Shown here: positions 34,506 to 43,332 of the stretch, piece by piece
Layout of the letters: every line of letters starts with the position of its first letter
Position numbering within the stretch: position 1 is the stretch's first letter
Origin: Njordibacter sp028825405
GTDB taxonomy: Bacteria > Pseudomonadota > Gammaproteobacteria > Pseudomonadales > Balneatricaceae
Length of the DNA stretch: 64,000 nt
Assembly: GCF_047730065.1 (NCBI RefSeq)
Contig: NZ_CP159829.1
Location: 2,108,001-2,172,000, forward strand
Direction of reading: 5' to 3'
Notes under the pieces: generated by a model
The model's database searches: none
What the model was told of the DNA's origin: nothing
What the model saw: the letters and a program-made list of their open reading frames with translations, nothing else
Position numbers and translations under genes: made by a program

Positions 34506-35786
34506 ATGAGCCTAAAAAAACCACAAGAAACACCCAATCTCAATGATTTTATTGCTCAACAACGTGAAAAGTCCTGCTTTGCAGGTTTACCTTTAGAGGG
34601 TAAGCGGGTGATTGATTTGTCTAGTGTGATAGCAGCTCCCTACTGCGCTGCTTTATTAGGTGATGCGGGTGCTGAAATCATCAAGGTGGAAAATCCAATG
34701 GCTCCAGATGCACTGCGCGGCTGGGGCACCCATGCGGCCACTGGCATTGAACCTTATCATGCCTATATTGGCAGAAATAAACTGCCCATTACCCTCAACC
34801 TCAAGTCAGAGGCAGGTAAACAAGCCTTTTTGGAACTCATTCAGTCAGCTGACGTGCTGATCGAAAACATGCGCTTAGGGGTGATGGACAGGTTGGGGCT
34901 AAGCCATGAAATATTGTTAGAACTTAATCCAGGATTGGTGATTGGCAAAGTTTCAGGTTATGGCATGACTGGCCCTCACGCCCATCAACCCGGTTTTGGC
35001 ACACTCGCAGAAGCCTTTAGTGGCTTTTCGTTTCTTAATGGTTATGAAGATACGGGGCCTACTAGTCCTCCCATAGCTTTGGCTGATTTAACCACTGGAA
35101 TTCATTTGGCCTATGCAGTGAGCCTAGCCCTGCATCAAAGTAAGCGTTTAGAAAGTGGTGGCCAAGTGGTGGATATTTCTTTGTATGAGCCACTATTTGG
35201 TTACCTTGGCGGTGAATTTATTGGCTATCAATTAACAGGCGAGATTCCTAAACCGATTGGTAATGAGCTCAGAGCTGCAGCACCGCGTAATAATTACCAA
35301 ACCAGCGATGGCTTGTGGGTGGCCATGTCTTGCTCTAACCAAAAAACCTGGGAACGACTTGCCGAGGTCATGGGTCAGCCCCAGCTTATCCGTGATCCCC
35401 GCTTTAAGACCAACAACGACCGCATTCAGCCAGATAGCCGCATTACTTTAAACCAAATCATAAAGGCTTGGGTATTAACTAAAACCAATGCCGAAGCATT
35501 GGAGCTATTCCGCCGAGAAGGCATTACTGCTGGCCCTATCTTGTCAATGAAGGAAATTGATGAAGATCCTCACTTTGAAGCCCGTGGTAGCATTATTAGG
35601 GTCACAGACCCCTCATCAGGGATAGAACTTAAAATGCCTGATGTCCCCTTTCGCATGAAAGATAATTCAGCCACTAACAAGAAGTCTAAGTTACGCTTTC
35701 CAGGCTTACCTATGGGTTCAGCTAATCAAGTCGTGTATCGTGATTTGTTGGGTTATAGCCAAGCAAAAATAGATCAATTAGGTTAA
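34506..35786 (+). CDS. CaiB/BaiF-family (class III) CoA transferase
   Basis: Moves CoA between carboxylic acids through an aspartyl intermediate. The family start GKRVIDLSSVIAAPYCAALL, DAGAEIIKVENP and the RNKLPITLNLKSEAGKQAFL block are present. The catalytic Asp is likely that of ALADLTTGIHLAYAV (about residue 198). GVMDRLGLSHEILLELNPGL and VSGYGMTGPHA are also typical. Length is 426. There is no neighbour that names the acid; it is a single gene ended by a bidirectional terminator. Confidence 0.9.
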   Translation: MSLKKPQETPNLNDFIAQQREKSCFAGLPLEGKRVIDLSSVIAAPYCAALLGDAGAEIIKVENPMAPDALRGWGTHAATGIEPYHAYIGRNKLPITLNLKSEAGKQAFLELIQSADVLIENMRLGVMDRLGLSHEILLELNPGLVIGKVSGYGMTGPHAHQPGFGTLAEAFSGFSFLNGYEDTGPTSPPIALADLTTGIHLAYAVSLALHQSKRLESGGQVVDISLYEPLFGYLGGEFIGYQLTGEIPKPIGNELRAAAPRNNYQTSDGLWVAMSCSNQKTWERLAEVMGQPQLIRDPRFKTNNDRIQPDSRITLNQIIKAWVLTKTNAEALELFRREGITAGPILSMKEIDEDPHFEARGSIIRVTDPSSGIELKMPDVPFRMKDNSATNKKSKLRFPGLPMGSANQVVYRDLLGYSQAKIDQLG

Positions 35787-35799
35787 CAACTCAAAAATG

Positions 35800-35829
35800 C
35801 AAAAAAAAGGCGGCCAAGGCCGCCTTTTT
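35800..35829. terminator. Bidirectional rho-independent terminator
   Basis: GGCGGCC-AA-GGCCGCC (35809-35824) is flanked by eight A on the left and five T on the right, so it can end the CoA transferase transcript rightward and proV leftward. Confidence 0.9.
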
Positions 35830-35847
35830 ATCATTCTTATAGGGCTT

Positions 35848-36894
35848 CTAACGATAGGTGACTTGCTCTTCACCGTTGCTTTCTGGACGTGCAATGGCAC
35901 CAATCATAGCTGCCAAAGTGACTTTTCCAATCACTTCACCATCACGCATGACGTTAGCATGAGTGACATCTGCCTTAACCATGGCTGGCATCGCGTCTTC
36001 TAGAATCACAGTGGATGCGAATTCCAAACCCGAGTCAGATGAAGAGGCTTCCATAACCGCTGAAACATCTAACACGCGAGCACGGTTAATATCTTTAATA
36101 AAGTCACGCACGTAGTCATCTGCAGGATCTAACACAATTTCTTGAGGCGAACCTTGCTGAATAACAGCACCATCTCGCAAGATAACAATATTATCTCCAA
36201 TGTTAAGCGCCTCGTCCAAGTCATGGGTAATAAAAATAATGGTTTTGTGCAATTCTTCTTGTAAGTCCAGCAAGATATCTTGCATGTCGTTACGAATCAA
36301 TGGATCCAATGCCGAGAAAGCTTCATCCATTAATAGAATTTCAGCATCTGTAGCCAAGGCTCTTGCCAAGCCAACCCGTTGCTGCATGCCACCAGACAAC
36401 TGCGCTGGATAGTTATTTTCAAAGCCAGATAGGCCAACTCTGTCGATCCACTTTTGCGAGCGCTCGTTCATTTCGGCTTTATTGACGCCTTTAATTTTTA
36501 ATCCATAACCCACATTGTCAATCACCGAACGGTGGGGCAACAGGGCAAACTTTTGGAATACCATAGACATTCTGTTGCGGCGAAAGTTGCGTAATTCTTC
36601 AGCAGACATGGCTAAAACATTTTCGCCATCAACCAAAATCTCACCAGAGGTGGGTTCAATCAAGCGATTTAAATGGCGAATTAGGGTCGACTTACCAGAA
36701 CCGGATAAACCCATAATCACCTGAATACGACGCGCAGGAATGTCAATATTGACATTATTTAAGCCCAGTACATGCTTATGTTCAGCTTGCAATGACGTTT
36801 TTGTAGCACCATTTTCAACTTTTGACACCATGGCTCCGCCATTAGGCCCAAAAATCTTATATAGGTTCTTAATCGAAACCTTAACATCAGACAC
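35848..36894 (-). CDS. proV: Glycine betaine/choline-type ABC transporter ATP-binding protein
   Basis: ATPase of an osmoprotectant importer. Walker A GLSGSGKST, signature LSGGMQQRVGLARAL and Walker B ILLMDEAFSALD are all present, with NRMSMVFQKFALLPHRSV as the Q-loop. A C-terminal regulatory extension of about 90 residues follows DFIKDINRARVLDVSAV, as in ProV. I start it at the GTG at 36894, preceded by AAGGAGG and overlapping the proW stop by 8 bp; the ORF is open for 20 more codons inside proW but without a ribosome site. Confidence 0.92.
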   Translation of the reverse strand: MSDVKVSIKNLYKIFGPNGGAMVSKVENGATKTSLQAEHKHVLGLNNVNIDIPARRIQVIMGLSGSGKSTLIRHLNRLIEPTSGEILVDGENVLAMSAEELRNFRRNRMSMVFQKFALLPHRSVIDNVGYGLKIKGVNKAEMNERSQKWIDRVGLSGFENNYPAQLSGGMQQRVGLARALATDAEILLMDEAFSALDPLIRNDMQDILLDLQEELHKTIIFITHDLDEALNIGDNIVILRDGAVIQQGSPQEIVLDPADDYVRDFIKDINRARVLDVSAVMEASSSDSGLEFASTVILEDAMPAMVKADVTHANVMRDGEVIGKVTLAAMIGAIARPESNGEEQVTYR

Positions 36895-37777
36895 CGTGAC
36901 CTCCTTGACGGTGCTTTTGCAACCGTTTGCCGTACTCTTGTGAAACTCGGTCAAATATAACGGCCAAAGCTACAATGGCTAGTCCATTCATCAGACCTAA
37001 TGCCAAGTACTGATTAGAAACCGCTCGGAGTACGGGAACTCCTAAACCTTTAACACCGATCATTGAGGCAATAACCACCATGGCCAAAGCCATCATAATA
37101 GTTTGGTTTACCCCTGCAAAGATATTAGGTAACGCCAAAGGAATTTGAACATCAAATAATTTCTGGCGATAGTTAGAACCAAAGGCTTCGGCAGCTTCAA
37201 GCACCTCTTTATCGACCAAACGGATGCCCAAGTTGGTGAGTCGCACAATGGGGGGTAAGGCATAAATACAAACAGCAATCAGGCCAGGTACCTTGCCAAT
37301 ACCCAGCAACATTACCACTGGGATTAAATATACAAAACTGGGAATAGTTTGCATGATATCTAGCACTGGAGTGACCCCTGCCTGCACACGATTGGAACGG
37401 GACATTAAAATCCCCAGAGGGATTCCCAAACCAATGCACAAGAAAGTCGCCACAGAAATAATGGCCACCGTGGCCATGGTATCTTCCCACATGCCGAAAT
37501 AACCAATCGCCAAAAACGATACAATGGTGCCAATAACGATACCAATACTGCGGGCTCCAAGCCAAGCTAAGACCGCAAAGATTAAAATCATAATTGGCCA
37601 AGGTGCGGCCATGAGTAGTTTTTCAAACCACACCATAAAATACATTAGTGGATCAAAGAAGCCCTCAATAGCCTCACCGTTCTCTCGAGAAAAATCACGA
37701 AATGCAAAATCGATGCCTTTTTTTAAACCTACTAAGTCTTTTCGCCCCATTGAGGGAAATTCGTCAAATAATTCCAC
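36887..37777 (-). CDS. proW: Glycine betaine/choline-type ABC transporter permease
   Basis: Membrane component of the importer. After a soluble N-terminus (about 45 residues) there are some six membrane segments, with the BPD_transp_1 region containing GIPLGILMSRSNRVQAGVTP, DIMQTIPSFVYLIPVVMLLG and the EAAEAFGSNYRQKLFDVQIP coupling-loop motif. Length is 296. It lies between proX and proV, separated from proX by a terminator. Confidence 0.92.
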   Translation of the reverse strand: MELFDEFPSMGRKDLVGLKKGIDFAFRDFSRENGEAIEGFFDPLMYFMVWFEKLLMAAPWPIMILIFAVLAWLGARSIGIVIGTIVSFLAIGYFGMWEDTMATVAIISVATFLCIGLGIPLGILMSRSNRVQAGVTPVLDIMQTIPSFVYLIPVVMLLGIGKVPGLIAVCIYALPPIVRLTNLGIRLVDKEVLEAAEAFGSNYRQKLFDVQIPLALPNIFAGVNQTIMMALAMVVIASMIGVKGLGVPVLRAVSNQYLALGLMNGLAIVALAVIFDRVSQEYGKRLQKHRQGGHGV

Positions 37778-37802
37778 AATTAGTCCTACTCAGTTAAAAA
37801 AT

Positions 37803-37840
37803 TAAAAAAAAGCCTGCTAACAAAGTTAGCAGGCTTTTTA
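37803..37840 (-). terminator. Hairpin terminator between proX and proW
   Basis: An 11-bp perfect stem AGCCTGCTAAC / GTTAGCAGGCT (37811-37821, 37825-37835) with an A run on one side and five T on the other. Downstream of proX on the minus strand the following T run is strong. Partial termination would make more binding protein than transporter. Confidence 0.85.
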
Positions 37841-37853
37841 CATAACCCTTAGG

Positions 37854-38858
37854 TTAGTTTAAAGATTTTTTGATTAAGTTCGCGGCTTGGACACCAACCC
37901 ATTGGGTCCATACATCTTCATGATTCACAAGGAACTCAATTGCTGCATCTTCACCACCAGCTTGGTTATCAGCCATGTACACTAGCATTGCACCCATGGC
38001 GGCTGCAGGGTACTCACGTCCCTTAATGTATGCAGCAGCTTTAGGATCATTGTTCTTCATGAACGAATCCGTAGCAATGGTGTTGATTTCTGACACACTC
38101 CAAGAAGTTGGCTGTGGGTCGGCACACTCAGCTTGGGTAGTACAAGCAAGCCAGTCATCCATGCCTTGGAACGGCACACCAAAGTCAAGCATTTGCATAT
38201 TGTACTTGCCCATCATCGCTGTTGGAGACCAGTAATAACCAAAGTAGTCATCGCCTCGTTGAACAGCCTTGGCCATCGCTCCATCAAGACCTGCAGCAGA
38301 ACCTGGATCAACTAAAACCCATCCTTTAGCTTCCATGTCGAAGGCAGTGAATAGATTGTTATTGATTTGCTGACAACCCCAACCTGCAGGACAACCCACG
38401 AAGGCACCTTTAGTAGGATCTTCGTTGTATGGAAACAAATCTGGGCGCTCGATCACATCTAGTACAGATTTGAGTTCTGGATGATTCTCTAAAGTATAGC
38501 TAGGTACAACCCAACCTTCACCAGCACCTAAAATCGGCTTTGGATTCATCTTATGTAAGCTACCCGATGCAATGGCAGCTTTCAGAGGAACATCCACAGA
38601 TTGTGTCCACAATTCAGGTGCAATATCAGGCACACCTTTAGTATCCATAGAAGCGAAAGTAGTTAGCGTTGCACCTGGAACCAATTCCACAGTGCAGCCA
38701 TAACCTTCTTCAAGGATGATTTTGTCTACGTTAGCCATAAATTCAGCAGAGGCCCAGTTCATCTCTGCAATAGTTACGTCTCCACAGGCTGCTACTGCGC
38801 CTTGTGACATCGCAGCTGCAACACCAGCAGCGGCCAAACCTTTAACAAGCTTATTCAT
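37854..38858 (-). CDS. proX: Glycine betaine/choline-type ABC transporter substrate-binding protein
   Basis: Periplasmic binding protein. Signal peptide at residues 1-24 (MNKLVKGLAAAGVAAAMSQG, cleaved after AVA), then the OpuAC-type domain starting CGDVTIAEMNWASAEFMANV. Aromatic residues (DIAPELWTQSV, YYWSPTA, GYYW) suit a quaternary-ammonium pocket. Start is the ATG at 38858, with GGAG upstream; a longer reading to 38924 is unlikely. It is the promoter-proximal gene of proX-proW-proV. Substrate choice among betaine, choline and proline betaine cannot be settled here. Confidence 0.9.
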   Translation of the reverse strand: MNKLVKGLAAAGVAAAMSQGAVAACGDVTIAEMNWASAEFMANVDKIILEEGYGCTVELVPGATLTTFASMDTKGVPDIAPELWTQSVDVPLKAAIASGSLHKMNPKPILGAGEGWVVPSYTLENHPELKSVLDVIERPDLFPYNEDPTKGAFVGCPAGWGCQQINNNLFTAFDMEAKGWVLVDPGSAAGLDGAMAKAVQRGDDYFGYYWSPTAMMGKYNMQMLDFGVPFQGMDDWLACTTQAECADPQPTSWSVSEINTIATDSFMKNNDPKAAAYIKGREYPAAAMGAMLVYMADNQAGGEDAAIEFLVNHEDVWTQWVGVQAANLIKKSLN

Positions 38859-38924
38859 GTAAAACTCCATTATTATAATTAATTCGGGTTTATCTTCAAG
38901 CGACACCAAAAAGTAACAAAACAA

Positions 38925-39158
38925 AACAAAAATGACAAGGCGTTAACCCTGTTAAAAGTGCCGATGCCGCTTACAGATATATATATGCCGCTATAAGTTT
39001 ACTTCGGTAGACCCAAGTAAACAACCTGCTAGGCCTTATTATTCTGCATAACCTAAAAAAGCGGCGCTGGCTAAACCGATGTTATTTTTATTTCATAAAA
39101 GAGTCAGAATTGATTATCGATTCATTCGTTAGGCAGCAATTCCAGTCTTTGACCGACA
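38925..39158. other. Intergenic region upstream of proX
   Basis: Holds the presumed proX promoter (a TTGTCA hexamer on the minus strand at about 38932) and AT alternations near 38980. A short out-of-frame minus-strand stretch at 39121-39180 encodes GFTYNVGQRLELLPNE and may be a displaced end of the neighbouring broken gene. Confidence 0.4.
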
Positions 39159-39440
39159 TTATAGGTAAAGCCAACCTCGAAAAAATACTGAAAAACGCCG
39201 GCAATAAGACTCCTTAGTCTCAATTTTATCCTCAGATTTAGCAAGCAGTCTTTTTGACCCAGTAGCTGGATCTTTTACTACGCCTATTACTAAACCTTCT
39301 ACTAAATGTTCTACTGCACCTACTCCTAAACCTACTACTTAACCTACTGCTAAAGGTTCTACTGCACCTACTCCTAAACCGATGACTACATCTATGACTG
39401 CACCTTTAGTTAGAACCCCTTTGCGCCGTCTATTAACCAT
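39159..39440 (-). pseudogene. Broken Gly/Val-repeat gene with an in-frame stop
   Basis: A minus-strand frame starts at ATG 39440 (ATG also at 39443) with AAAGGA just upstream, and reads MVNRRRKGVLTKGAVIDVVI followed by two copies of GLGVGAVE. A TAA at 39339-39341 interrupts it after 33 codons; the frame then continues to 39159. The two repeats are also exact 24-bp DNA repeats 48 bp apart (39309-39332 and 39357-39380). A shifted frame at 39121-39180 encodes GFTYNVGQRLELLPNE, so a frameshift may have displaced the true C-terminus. Family unknown; a glycine-zipper-like secreted protein is possible. Confidence 0.35.
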
Positions 39441-39629
39441 CATTATCCTTTGCGTGATAAAAAACCATAAAAGCAAGCTGAAGGCCCACTATTTTTGGCA
39501 TTGCCAAGGGAGTTTGATTTCAACTTGTCAGTGACACAAAGGGGGGGTATATTCAGCGCTTGGGTTATGTTCAACCTAACCTCCAAATTTCTGGACTCCA
39601 GTTTACATTTTACATTCAAAGGCGATTTA

Positions 39630-40277
39630 GTGACTCACTCCAGTAACACTTTATTCTACATTCATGATCCTATGTGCAGTTGGTGCTGGGGATTTAGACC
39701 CGTGTGGCAACAACTCAAATCACAATTCACTCATACCCTAGACATCGTTTATGTGGTTGGTGGTTTGGCACCCGACTCAGATCAACCCATGTCTTTGGCG
39801 ATGCAAAACAATTTATCCAACACCTGGCAACACATTCAGCAACACATCCCCGGTATAGAATTTAATTATGAATTTTGGAACCCTGCTAGCAATAGCGTGC
39901 CAAGGCGCTCTACCTACCCCGCATGCCGAGCCGTTTTAGCTGCCAAAGTGCAGGACGCCAACATAGAGGACACTATGATTTTAGGCATCCAACGGGCCTA
40001 TTATTTAAATGCCAAAAACCCCTCAGACGTCGATGTTCTGTCTGAAATTGCTAACAGTATTGGCCTCAATGTAGAAAAGTTCAAACAGGATATAAACAGC
40101 CCTGCCATCGAGTTGCTGCTAAAGGAACAACTTCAATTAGCCCGTCAACTCTCAAGCCAAGGTTTTCCCAGCCTAGTAATTAGTAAAGACGATAAACCGT
40201 TTGGGATCCCATTGGACTACAATAATAGTGCAACCATGCAGCAAGCGATCATCAATGTTATTAATGTCGCAAAGTAA
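39630..40277 (+). CDS. DsbA-family thioredoxin-fold protein (CSWC active site)
   Basis: A DsbA/FrnE-like thiol oxidoreductase fold: LFYIHDPMCSWCWGFRPVWQ has the redox pair C-x2-C, and GFPSLVISK near residue 180 supplies the cis-proline loop. No signal peptide is visible, so it is likely cytoplasmic. Length is 215 residues from a GTG at 39630 that has AAAGG seven bases upstream and puts the fold at the usual distance from the N-terminus; the frame is open to 39495 but the extra 45 residues look non-coding. Substrate unknown. Confidence 0.8.
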   Translation: MTHSSNTLFYIHDPMCSWCWGFRPVWQQLKSQFTHTLDIVYVVGGLAPDSDQPMSLAMQNNLSNTWQHIQQHIPGIEFNYEFWNPASNSVPRRSTYPACRAVLAAKVQDANIEDTMILGIQRAYYLNAKNPSDVDVLSEIANSIGLNVEKFKQDINSPAIELLLKEQLQLARQLSSQGFPSLVISKDDKPFGIPLDYNNSATMQQAIINVINVAK

Positions 40278-40378
40278 TGGTTGGTTGATTCTTAATGCAA
40301 ACATTCTGCTTCATGTTTAAGCCTCAAAGCACTTTAGGTGTGACAAAGAATATCAGCGCAAAGGGTCACCTTTTCATA

Positions 40379-41134
40379 TTAGGTCAAAACTGGGGGCAAA
40401 ACATCAATTAAGGCATTTTCTATCAACCCTAAGCAACGGCCATCTGAAAACCGGTGGTCTGCACCATCAACTAAGGTTAACTGGATATCTGGTCCAGATG
40501 CATGGGCCAGTAAACGCAGTGCCACGGACATGTCAACATCCACGTCTGCCGTGCCTTGAAGAAAGCGCGACGAACAAGGCAATTCCAATGGTTTATGCAG
40601 CACCAGATTGTGGCGACCATCTTCGATTAGTCGCTGCGTGATGATGTAGGGTTCATCATAATCTGATGTTAGGGCGATCTGTCCGTTAAGTTTTAATTCG
40701 GCTCGCTGATTTGCGTTAAAACCAGCCCAAATGCTGTCTTCGGTGAAATCTGGGGCAGCTGCTATAGTGACCAATCCTACCAACCGGGCACCAAGGCGTT
40801 TCGCAAGTAACAAAGAAATCCAGCCTCCCATAGAAGAGCCCACTAAGATCACAGGTCCCTCAGTCAGTTCAGTAATCACAGCTTCAGCGTCCGTTAACCA
40901 ATCCCCGATACATCCATCACAAAACAGTCCTGACGACTGCCCATGCCCCGAATAATCAAAACGCAAAAAACTGCGGCCGCTGCGCGCTGCCCACTGAGCT
41001 AAATGAAGAGCCTTTCTGCCCTGCATATCTGACTTAAAGCCACTTAGAAAAACAATCTCTGGGCCCTTCCCTAGGATGCGCTGATAGGCGAGCCTGCGCC
41101 CTTGAGCTGAGACGAAATCAGTATGCGATGCCAT
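40379..41134 (-). CDS. Alpha/beta hydrolase (ABHD10-like)
   Basis: Serine hydrolase fold with the oxyanion segment FLSGFKSDMQG, the nucleophile elbow GSSMGG (about residues 98-103) and a C-terminal GADHRFS with the catalytic His. FLRFDYSGHGQSSG resembles ABHD10 and related acyl-thioesterase-like hydrolases. Length is 251, no signal peptide. The substrate cannot be told. It is convergent with the DsbA-like gene and is the last gene before the integrated elements. Confidence 0.87.
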   Translation of the reverse strand: MASHTDFVSAQGRRLAYQRILGKGPEIVFLSGFKSDMQGRKALHLAQWAARSGRSFLRFDYSGHGQSSGLFCDGCIGDWLTDAEAVITELTEGPVILVGSSMGGWISLLLAKRLGARLVGLVTIAAAPDFTEDSIWAGFNANQRAELKLNGQIALTSDYDEPYIITQRLIEDGRHNLVLHKPLELPCSSRFLQGTADVDVDMSVALRLLAHASGPDIQLTLVDGADHRFSDGRCLGLIENALIDVLPPVLT

Positions 41135-41540
41135 AGCACCCCCAATAAAAACAATATTAAACGCCTAGTTTTTAACATGGTGTAGACCAAAAGCAGACCT
41201 ACGACATACCAAAAAATAGACCTAGATTCGCCACGTCTGGTGGCAAAATGATGGTATTGAAGAGTTATTATACCTTTGATACTGTTTGCTCTGAGGGTTT
41301 TTGAATGCTTTTCTGAGCTTAATCAGCCATAAAACCTAAGGTATTGAAAAGACGTTTGATCTAACATTAAAGCGAGCTTTGGGTATCAGCTAAAAAGGGG
41401 TTAAAATAAGATTTAAAAATGATGCGTCCAAGAGGATAATAAGCACTCTTTTATTAATGCACAGTATCCAGTGCGAAGAACAGTAAAGGCAAGGAATTCA
41501 ACTTTGCGCTAGATATTGCAGTAACACGTTATTCTTGAAA
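41135..41540. other. Junction region left of element A
   Basis: About 400 bp without a gene between the alpha/beta hydrolase and the first att-like site. I looked for a tRNA or tmRNA that could be the integration target and saw none. The sequence is unlike the DNA immediately left of the second att-like site except for the last 14 bases before the hairpin (TTATTCTTGAAAAA against TTATTTTTGAATAA). Confidence 0.5.
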
Positions 41541-41565
41541 AATGGCGCGCCCGAAAAACGCCATT
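41541..41565. repeat. Att-like hairpin, copy 1 (left end of element A)
   Basis: AATGGCG and CGCCATT form a 7-bp inverted repeat around an 11-base centre. The 25 bp recur with one mismatch at 53040-53064, in both cases about 150-175 bp ahead of an integrase start. This is the best candidate for the crossover core or its flank. Confidence 0.6.
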
Positions 41566-41576
41566 CATATGTATTA

Positions 41577-41695
41577 TGTGTATTATACTATCCACTTTAT
41601 ACCTACATACCGTTGTTTTATAACAGTTTAATGTATTTACTGTGATTTGTGTATTATACTATCCACTACTTTTGACGGTCTCGATGACGGTCTCG
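41577..41695. repeat. Integrase-leader direct repeats, copy 1
   Basis: TGTGTATTATACTATCCACT occurs at 41577-41596 and again, perfectly, at 41648-41667. GACGGTCTCG occurs twice with a 12-bp period at about 41674-41695. Paired direct repeats beside an integrase suggest arm-type binding sites for Int or an excision factor. The same block stands before the second integrase. Confidence 0.65.
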
Positions 41696-41717
41696 TTATA
41701 TTAAGGAGTGGCATCAA

Positions 41718-42947
41718 ATGGCCCTTACAAACACTCAAATCAAGAATGCAAAGCCCAAGGACAAGCAATACAAGTTAAGCGATCAAGGTGGGTTATCTTT
41801 GATTGTACGGCCCACTGGATCCAAGGCCTGGAAATACGATTACAGGCTTGGTGGCAAGCACTTGACCCATACAATAGGCACATACCCTGACACATCCCTA
41901 TCAGAAGCTAGAGAGGCCCATACAGCTGCTAGGCGGCTTGCAAAGACTGGGGCCAACCCTACAACCATAAAGAACCAAGGAGCCAGCAGCAACATCCTAT
42001 TTAGCGCTCGCTGCAAAGCATGGCTCAGCAAACAGAACCTAGCTGAATCTACTAAGAAAGATCTAGTCCAACGAATCGAGAAAAACCTATACCCTTTTAT
42101 GGATAGTAAGTGTCTTACAAACTATACAACTAAAGATCTGTTTAAAATTATCGAAAAGATGACTAACAGGGGCGCAAGGGAAACAGCCTTCCGCATGGCA
42201 GGCATACTGCGTAAGGTATTCAACGAAGCGTTCATACTGGATGACATTGAAGCCAACCCTGCTAGTGGGTTAACCGAGCTCATACCCATACCAGACATTA
42301 AAACCAAGTCTAACTTTGGACATATCACAAGCGTTGATGATTTTAAAATATTGCTCCAACAAATCCACAAGCCAGATCCTGATAGAGACACAGCAGTCAC
42401 CCTTGCATTAAAGCTTATGCCGCTGGTCTTCCTGAGACCTAAAAACATCCGATTTATGAAGTGGGCGTAAATTGATTTTGATGAAGCCTTGATGACCATA
42501 CCTAAGGAAGCCATGAAGATGGGCAAGGAGCTTAAAGTCCCTCTAGCAAACCAAGCCTTAGCCATTTTAAACGAAGCACACAAGCACACAGGCCAGCTCG
42601 AGTACGTGTTTATGTCAACCATCGGCATAGGGAAGAACAAGCCCATAGGTGAGAGCGCAACCATCAACGCCATTAGACGAATGATTGACCCTAGAACAGG
42701 CAAAGCCTTTGGTACTGGCTTTATGACAAGTCATGGCTTCAGACATACTGCCAGCACCATGTTAAATGAACTTGAATACCCTGCTGACGCTATAGAACTT
42801 CAAATAGCTCACGTAACCCAGAACATTGTTAGAAGCACCTACAACAAAGCAGAGCTAATGCCCTTAAGGACTAATATGATGACGGAGTGGGCTGACTACA
42901 TAGACAACTTACTTAACAATCCGTATAGCCACTTCCCAAGCAATTAA
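41718..42947 (+). pseudogene. Tyrosine integrase of element A, broken by one nonsense codon
   Basis: P4-type integrase: an N-terminal DUF4102 arm-binding domain (MALTNTQIKNAKPKDKQYKL, SDQGGLSLIVRPTGSKAWKY), a SAM-like core-binding domain, and a catalytic domain with FLRPKNIRFMKW and SHGFRHTASTMLNELEYPAD. The codon that is TAC (Tyr) in the intact copy at 53217 is TAA here (42468-42470), after codon 250; the frame then continues to 42947, carrying the H-x-x-R box and the catalytic-Tyr region. The DNA is otherwise nearly identical to the other copy. The gene is therefore a recent pseudogene and element A probably cannot move without help. Confidence 0.92.
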
Positions 42948-42949
42948 AC

Positions 42950-43237
42950 TCAAAAGGAGTTGACCAACACAAAGTCAATTTTCCCCGTATCCTCTCTTAA
43001 GGGCTTAACGCTCTGATATTATTCACTTTTGTACCAGCTTTTTGCATCTTCGATGCTGGGGAACTAAAAAATAACTGTGCGATCTTTATCATGCGAACCT
43101 TCCAAAACTTCACTAAGGCTTCCCCCAAGCAAATAAGTGCCTTGGTAACGCTCCAAAGAAGGCCCTGCAGCCTTTATATAATGCTCAAATGCGTCCGAGT
43201 CTGTAAGCTTTGAGTGAACAATTAAAAAAGCTGGCAT
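42950..43237 (-). pseudogene. DUF1330-family gene with two in-frame stops
   Basis: The minus strand from ATG 43237 encodes MPAFLIVHSKLTDSDAFEHY, then YQGTYLLGGSLSEVLEGSHD, FPSIEDAKSWYKSE and YQSVKPLREDTGKIDFVLVN, the complete DUF1330 pattern in a single frame of 95 codons. TAG at 43064-43066 and TAA at 43019-43021 interrupt it; the family has Glu or a similar residue at the first. No frameshift is needed, so these are point nonsense mutations. DUF1330 proteins are small dimeric ferredoxin-like folds of unknown function. Confidence 0.8.
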
Positions 43238-43332
43238 AGTGTTTTTCTCATAGGTTAACAGCCATCGCGCTTTTGGTCGCAGTGGATCAGTCTTAAATTA
43301 CAAGTGTTTTTGGACAGGATACTATATTGAAA

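Noticed and set aside
41135..41540. A tRNA integration target
   Set aside because: No cloverleaf-like sequence or T-loop consensus is visible on either strand.
42489..42947. A separate 152-residue integrase-like gene
   Set aside because: It is in the same frame as the integrase at 41718 and continues it after a single TAA; it is the rest of that pseudogene, not an independent gene.
42468..43066. Stop-codon reassignment (TAA and TAG read as amino acids) in element A
   Set aside because: Many other genes in the window end normally with TAA or TAG, and the second integrase has TAC at the same place. Point mutations explain the stops.
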